Below are positions 6,289 to 8,695 of a stretch of DNA of 8,695 nt, in pieces (within the stretch, counting starts at the first letter, position 1; the number at the start of each line of letters is the position of its first letter). The stretch spans positions 13,669-22,363 of the forward strand of contig JAPLHG010000078.1 in NCBI GenBank assembly GCA_026389745.1, given 5' to 3'. Both the position numbers and the translations under genes were made by a program. The DNA comes from Chloroflexota bacterium. GTDB lineage: Bacteria > Chloroflexota > Dehalococcoidia > Dehalococcoidales > Fen-1064. Below the pieces are notes generated by a model. It had not been told where the DNA came from, did no database searches, and saw nothing but the letters and a program-made list of their open reading frames with translations.

Positions 6289-7179
6289 ATGTGCGCACTA
6301 TATGGCGGTATTGAAGCGGGCGGCACCAAGTTCGTTTGTGCCTTGGGTACAAGTCCCCAAGATTTAGGAGTCCTAAAACAGATTCCTACGACCACACCCG
6401 CAGAGACAATCGGACAGGTGATTGATTTCTTCCGGGAACAAAAAGAGCTTTCCGCCGTCGGCATTGCCTCTTTTGGACCGATTGACCTTAACCTCAATTC
6501 ACCCACCTATGGTTATATCACCACCACACCAAAGCCGGGCTGGGCTTTCGCCGACCTCGCCAGAGCAGTCGGGCGTGCTCTCAAAGTCCCCGTCGGATTC
6601 GATACTGATGCCAATGTCGCCGGCTTAGGCGAACACCACTGGGGAGCGGCACAAGGGCTAGACAATTTCATTTATCTGACGATTGGTACCGGCATTGGCG
6701 GCGGGGGTATGGTTAATGGGAAATTGATACACGGGCTGGTTCATCCGGAGATAGGACACATCCGCATTCCTCACGATAAAAAGGCCGACCCATATGCGGG
6801 TCATTGTCCTTTTCACGGTGACTGCTTTGAAGGGTTGGCATGTGGTCCGGCATTGCAGGAACGTTGGGGCCAACCTGCTGAAACTCTCCCCGCCAACCAT
6901 CCTGCGTGGGCGCTTGAAGCACGTTATTTAGCACTGGCAGTAAATAACCTTGTCTGCACTTTATTCCCGCAGAAGGTTATCCTTGGCGGTGGCATTATGG
7001 AGCAACCACAACTCCTCCCCCTGATACGCGAGAATGTCCAAAAATTGCTCAATGGATATATCCAGGCACAGGAAATCCTGAAAGACATCGACCATTACAT
7101 CGTAGCGCCCAAACTCGGCAAGCAAGCGGGGGTACTGGGAGCTATTGTTTTAGCAATGCAGGCACAGACAGGCGTTTGA
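6289..7179 (+). CDS. ROK-family sugar kinase, fructokinase-like (zinc type)
   Basis: A 296-residue cytosolic kinase expected to phosphorylate a hexose with ATP, most likely fructose to fructose-6-phosphate. Seen: N-terminal phosphate-binding GGIEAGGTKF at 6-15; GIASFGPID at 58-66; catalytic base D107 in GFDTDAN; the second ATP loop LTIGTGIGGG at 130-139; and the ROK zinc site H157 (EIGH), C173, H176 and C179 in HCPFHGDCFEG. The short length and the HCPFHGDC pattern match the YdhR/GmuE-type fructokinases of Firmicutes. Sugar specificity is inferred from that resemblance. The start ATG fits the family N-terminus; upstream AGGGG (6271-6275) is 13 nt away, rather far. No terminator or separate promoter is seen between tRNA-Thr and this gene, so co-transcription is likely. 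Its stop codon overlaps the -35 box of the next promoter. Confidence 0.9.
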   Translation: MCALYGGIEAGGTKFVCALGTSPQDLGVLKQIPTTTPAETIGQVIDFFREQKELSAVGIASFGPIDLNLNSPTYGYITTTPKPGWAFADLARAVGRALKVPVGFDTDANVAGLGEHHWGAAQGLDNFIYLTIGTGIGGGGMVNGKLIHGLVHPEIGHIRIPHDKKADPYAGHCPFHGDCFEGLACGPALQERWGQPAETLPANHPAWALEARYLALAVNNLVCTLFPQKVILGGGIMEQPQLLPLIRENVQKLLNGYIQAQEILKDIDHYIVAPKLGKQAGVLGAIVLAMQAQTGV

Positions 7180-7205
7180 CGACTACAAGCTGAACAGGCT
7201 ATAAT
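7176..7205 (+). promoter_or_regulatory. Strong promoter for tRNA-Lys
   Basis: TTGACG (7176-7181) and TATAAT (7200-7205) are 18 bp apart and match the consensus at 11 of 12 positions. The -35 box overlaps the TGA stop of the ROK gene (7177-7179). The predicted start near 7212 leaves a 5' leader of about 50 nt before the mature tRNA, to be removed by RNase P. Confidence 0.8.
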
Positions 7206-7264
7206 TCAATTCGATACAGTTTTGTATCTTTACTTGCATTGCAACTTCATTTTGAACAATACGC

Positions 7265-7340
7265 GGGCCGTTAGCTCAGTTGGTAGAGCATCTGACTTTT
7301 AATCAGGTGGTCGCAGGTTCGAATCCTGCACGGCTCACCA
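7265..7340 (+). tRNA. tRNA-Lys, anticodon TTT
   Basis: Cloverleaf by eye: acceptor GGGCCGT with ACGGCTC (one G-T pair at position 2); D arm GCTC/GAGC; anticodon stem TCTGA/TCAGG with loop CTTTTAA giving anticodon TTT; T arm GCAGG/CCTGC with loop TTCGAAT; discriminator A; CCA encoded at 7338-7340. It is 76 nt long. A terminator follows 35 nt later, and a tyrosine recombinase gene begins downstream. That placement makes this tRNA a candidate integration target. Confidence 0.98.
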
Positions 7341-7375
7341 AAGACATCAAACTCCGAAGCTAGCTCGAGGCTAAC

Positions 7376-7412
7376 AAAACCACCCGGAAATTTCGGGTGG
7401 TTTTTCTTTTTT
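7376..7412 (+). terminator. Intrinsic terminator of tRNA-Lys
   Basis: CCACCCG (7380-7386) pairs with CGGGTGG (7394-7400) around a 7-nt loop, followed by a T-rich tract at 7401-7412 interrupted by one C. The AAAA before the stem can extend pairing into the T-tract. It should end the tRNA-Lys transcript and insulate the recombinase gene. Confidence 0.92.
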
Positions 7413-7420
7413 ACAAATAA

Positions 7421-7435
7421 CGACCACCTGATTAA
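7421..7435 (-). repeat. 15-nt exact inverted copy of part of tRNA-Lys
   Basis: CGACCACCTGATTAA is the exact reverse complement of tRNA-Lys bases 7299-7313, which run from inside the anticodon through the 3' anticodon stem into the variable loop. It overlaps a 10-bp palindrome TGATTAATCA (7429-7438). It lies after the tRNA terminator and before the recombinase gene. It could be a remnant of recombination at the tRNA, a recombinase binding site, or chance. Confidence 0.9.
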
Positions 7436-7490
7436 TCACCACTTTTCCGGGGTAAACTCTTCTTACTTGTCTGTCAGGCAATTGTCAAAA

Positions 7491-7497
7491 AAGGTGG
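7491..7497 (+). promoter_or_regulatory. Ribosome-binding site that decides the recombinase start
   Basis: AAGGTGG differs from the ideal AAGGAGG at one base and lies 8 nt before the ATG at 7506, which favours that start over a TTG at 7467. A second AGGTGG (7533-7538), 12 nt before an in-frame ATG at 7551, is a weaker alternative. Confidence 0.65.
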
Positions 7498-7505
7498 ACA
7501 AGTAT

Positions 7506-8525
7506 ATGTTAAAAACTAGGAAGATTAACTCTAGGTGGTCGGGAATCAAGATGTCAGAACTAGATTTAGGCAAGCTCATCCTGCATTTCGCACAATGCAA
7601 CAAGTCAGAGGCTAAATCTCAGAGGACAGTATCCTGGTACAGCGAGATGTTAACCGAGTTTACTAAGTATCTTGCTGGATCAGGCCGGGAAAAGGTACTC
7701 AGGGAATTCTCGGTAACTTCTGTGCGAGAGTTCATTATTAGCCAGCAAGGCAAAGGGCTGTCACCTTATACGGTTCAGGGACGCGTAAGAGCACTGAAAG
7801 CTTTTAGTAGCTGGCTTTTCCGGGAAGGCTATACAGAAGAGAATATCCTGACCAAGGTCAAATTGCCAAAAGCGCCTATAAAAGTCATCGAACCATTGAC
7901 ATCGTCGGAAATCGATAAGTTGATTAACTCTCAGAACCAGCTTACAGCCATCGGAAGCAGGGACATTGCACTTCTGATAACTTTTCTGGACACCGGTCTC
8001 AGGTTAAGTGAGTTGTCTAACTTACCTCTCAATGATGCTCATGTTGAGCAGGGGTATCTAAAAGTTGTCGGGAAGGGGAATAAAGAGCGCGTCGTCCCAC
8101 TCGGGGGATTGTCCCAAAGAATTCTCTACCGGTACTTATTTCATTTCAGACCCGAGCCATTTCCCCTAGCTGACAATTACCTCTTTCTTACTTTAGAAGG
8201 AAGACACCTGACGCCAAATGCCGTTAGACTGATTCTTACCCGCTGGGGGAAGAAAGCCGGTGTGCCACGGCTCCACGCTCACCTGTGCCGTCATTCATAC
8301 GCCACTTCCTTTCTCAACCAGCGATGTGGCGATGTTTTCCGCCTGCAGCAAATATTGGGGCACACATCTTTGGAAATGGTCCGGCGCTACGTGCATTATG
8401 CCTCGGCACAAGATATGATGCAGGGTCATGTCTCGTCCCCAGTTGACCGTTTGGGTATCAGACAGCTAAAAGGTCATAAGATTGACCATGTATTAAAGGA
8501 ACGCCAATCACGTACTACCAATTAA
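7506..8525 (+). CDS. Tyrosine recombinase / integrase (phage integrase family)
   Basis: A site-specific recombinase of 339 residues from the ATG at 7506. The frame also runs from a TTG at 7467, which would give 352. The N-terminal SAM-like core-binding domain (LTEFTKYL through SPYTVQGRVRALKAFSSWLF, ending near KLPK) is followed by a catalytic domain starting near EPLTSSEIDKL. All active-site positions are present: Arg I in DTGLRLSEL, the beta-hairpin Lys in GKGNKERVVPL, H-x-x-R in HLCRH, His in LGHTSLE, and the nucleophilic Tyr in RRYVHYA. It therefore looks intact and active. It is a little longer than XerC/XerD (about 300) because of N- and C-terminal extensions. Its position after tRNA-Lys, pointing away from it, suggests the integrase of an element entering from the right. 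A solitary Xer-like recombinase cannot be excluded. No excisionase gene is visible. Confidence 0.93.
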   Translation: MLKTRKINSRWSGIKMSELDLGKLILHFAQCNKSEAKSQRTVSWYSEMLTEFTKYLAGSGREKVLREFSVTSVREFIISQQGKGLSPYTVQGRVRALKAFSSWLFREGYTEENILTKVKLPKAPIKVIEPLTSSEIDKLINSQNQLTAIGSRDIALLITFLDTGLRLSELSNLPLNDAHVEQGYLKVVGKGNKERVVPLGGLSQRILYRYLFHFRPEPFPLADNYLFLTLEGRHLTPNAVRLILTRWGKKAGVPRLHAHLCRHSYATSFLNQRCGDVFRLQQILGHTSLEMVRRYVHYASAQDMMQGHVSSPVDRLGIRQLKGHKIDHVLKERQSRTTN

Positions 8526-8612
8526 CAGGGTATCGAATGAAGTTGTGATGAGAATTGATATGTCAGAAAAACCCAGACGCATGTTGACGGCACCGCATTC
8601 CTTTTTCATACT
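8526..8612. other. Intergenic stretch after the recombinase, no gene recognised
   Basis: The last 170 bases of the window (8526-8695) lack a convincing gene. A 31-codon frame at 8548-8643 has no good ribosome-binding site and runs into the terminator hairpin. The stretch 8526-8612 itself shows no clear promoter, repeat or copy of the tRNA-Lys 3' end. The hairpins beyond 8612 are listed separately. Confidence 0.6.
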
Positions 8613-8638
8613 AAGGGATAGGTATGGCATCCCTTTTT
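8613..8638 (+). terminator. Probable terminator of the recombinase gene
   Basis: AAGGGAT (8613-8619) and ATCCCTT (8629-8635) form a 7-bp stem with a 9-nt loop. The stem runs into a five-base T-tract at 8634-8638, followed by GTT. The stem is short and only moderately GC-rich, so strength is uncertain. The 3' arm can pair instead with a second downstream copy. Confidence 0.6.
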
Positions 8639-8657
8639 GTTAAGATAGAAAAGGGAT
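8629..8657. repeat. Alternative hairpin competing with the terminator
   Basis: ATCCCTTTT (8629-8637) pairs perfectly over 9 bp with AAAAGGGAT (8649-8657) around an 11-nt loop. The same ATCCCTT arm also forms the upstream terminator stem, so the two structures exclude each other. The result is a three-part AAGGGAT / ATCCCTT / AAGGGAT array. Confidence 0.75.
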
Positions 8658-8695
8658 GACGGTACTCAACTTCCTATCAGAAGAGACCGCAGTGG

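Noticed and set aside
6149..6352. 67-codon minus-strand frame across tRNA-Thr
   Set aside because: It is the antisense of the tRNA and of the kinase 5' end, a common false gene.
7355..7375. AGCTAGCT palindrome between tRNA-Lys and its terminator
   Set aside because: Short, without a T-tract or partner site. It is probably just tRNA 3' trailer sequence.
8548..8643. 31-codon frame after the recombinase gene
   Set aside because: It has a weak ribosome-binding context and no recognisable features, and its last third is the terminator hairpin.
1..8695. CRISPR array, insertion sequence ends or defence-system genes
   Set aside because: There are no regularly spaced direct repeats with spacers, no transposase, and no nuclease or toxin genes in any frame examined.

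Overview
The window reads as ordinary bacterial chromosome that turns accessory at its right end. Protein resemblance and the gene set suggest an anaerobic Chloroflexota of the Dehalococcoidia type. This is an impression from sequence style, not a tested placement. All genes use standard bacterial signals: Shine-Dalgarno sites, sigma70-like -35/-10 boxes, tRNAs with encoded CCA, and a T-tract terminator.

Left part (1-5975). A DUF1015-family gene enters from the left edge on the + strand and ends at 1073. Convergent to it is a tightly spaced minus-strand run, read from right to left: ribF (riboflavin kinase/FAD synthetase), tyrS (tyrosyl-tRNA synthetase), a class V aminotransferase, and serA (3-phosphoglycerate dehydrogenase). 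The gaps are 13, 22 and 35 nt, so this is probably one operon. serA and the aminotransferase would supply the first two steps of the phosphorylated serine pathway. No phosphoserine phosphatase of a recognised type is visible. The DUF1015 protein beside them carries an ADGHHR signature and is a plausible unknown player in serine or phosphoserine metabolism.

Divergent control region (5976-6186). A probable ribF promoter (TTGATT/TACTAT) and a strong tRNA-Thr promoter (TTGTTC/TATAAT) sit back to back. They are accompanied by a 19-bp tandem repeat that carries the ribF ribosome-binding site, a diverged copy of that repeat at the ribF -35 box, an inverted repeat centred on the tRNA -35 box, and a perfect 20-nt palindrome between the tRNA -10 box and the tRNA gene.

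Right part (6187-8695). tRNA-Thr(CGT) is followed 27 nt later by a ROK-family fructokinase-like gene, with no terminator between. A second strong promoter at the ROK stop codon drives tRNA-Lys(TTT), which ends at a clear intrinsic terminator. Next comes a complete tyrosine recombinase gene pointing away from the tRNA, the usual arrangement at the edge of an element integrated at a tRNA gene. A 15-nt exact inverted copy of part of tRNA-Lys lies between the tRNA and the recombinase. After the recombinase, 8526-8695 holds no convincing gene but has two competing hairpins. No attR, CRISPR array or clear novel multigene system is visible. The best candidates for new biology are the DUF1015/serine link and the tRNA-Lys/recombinase junction.
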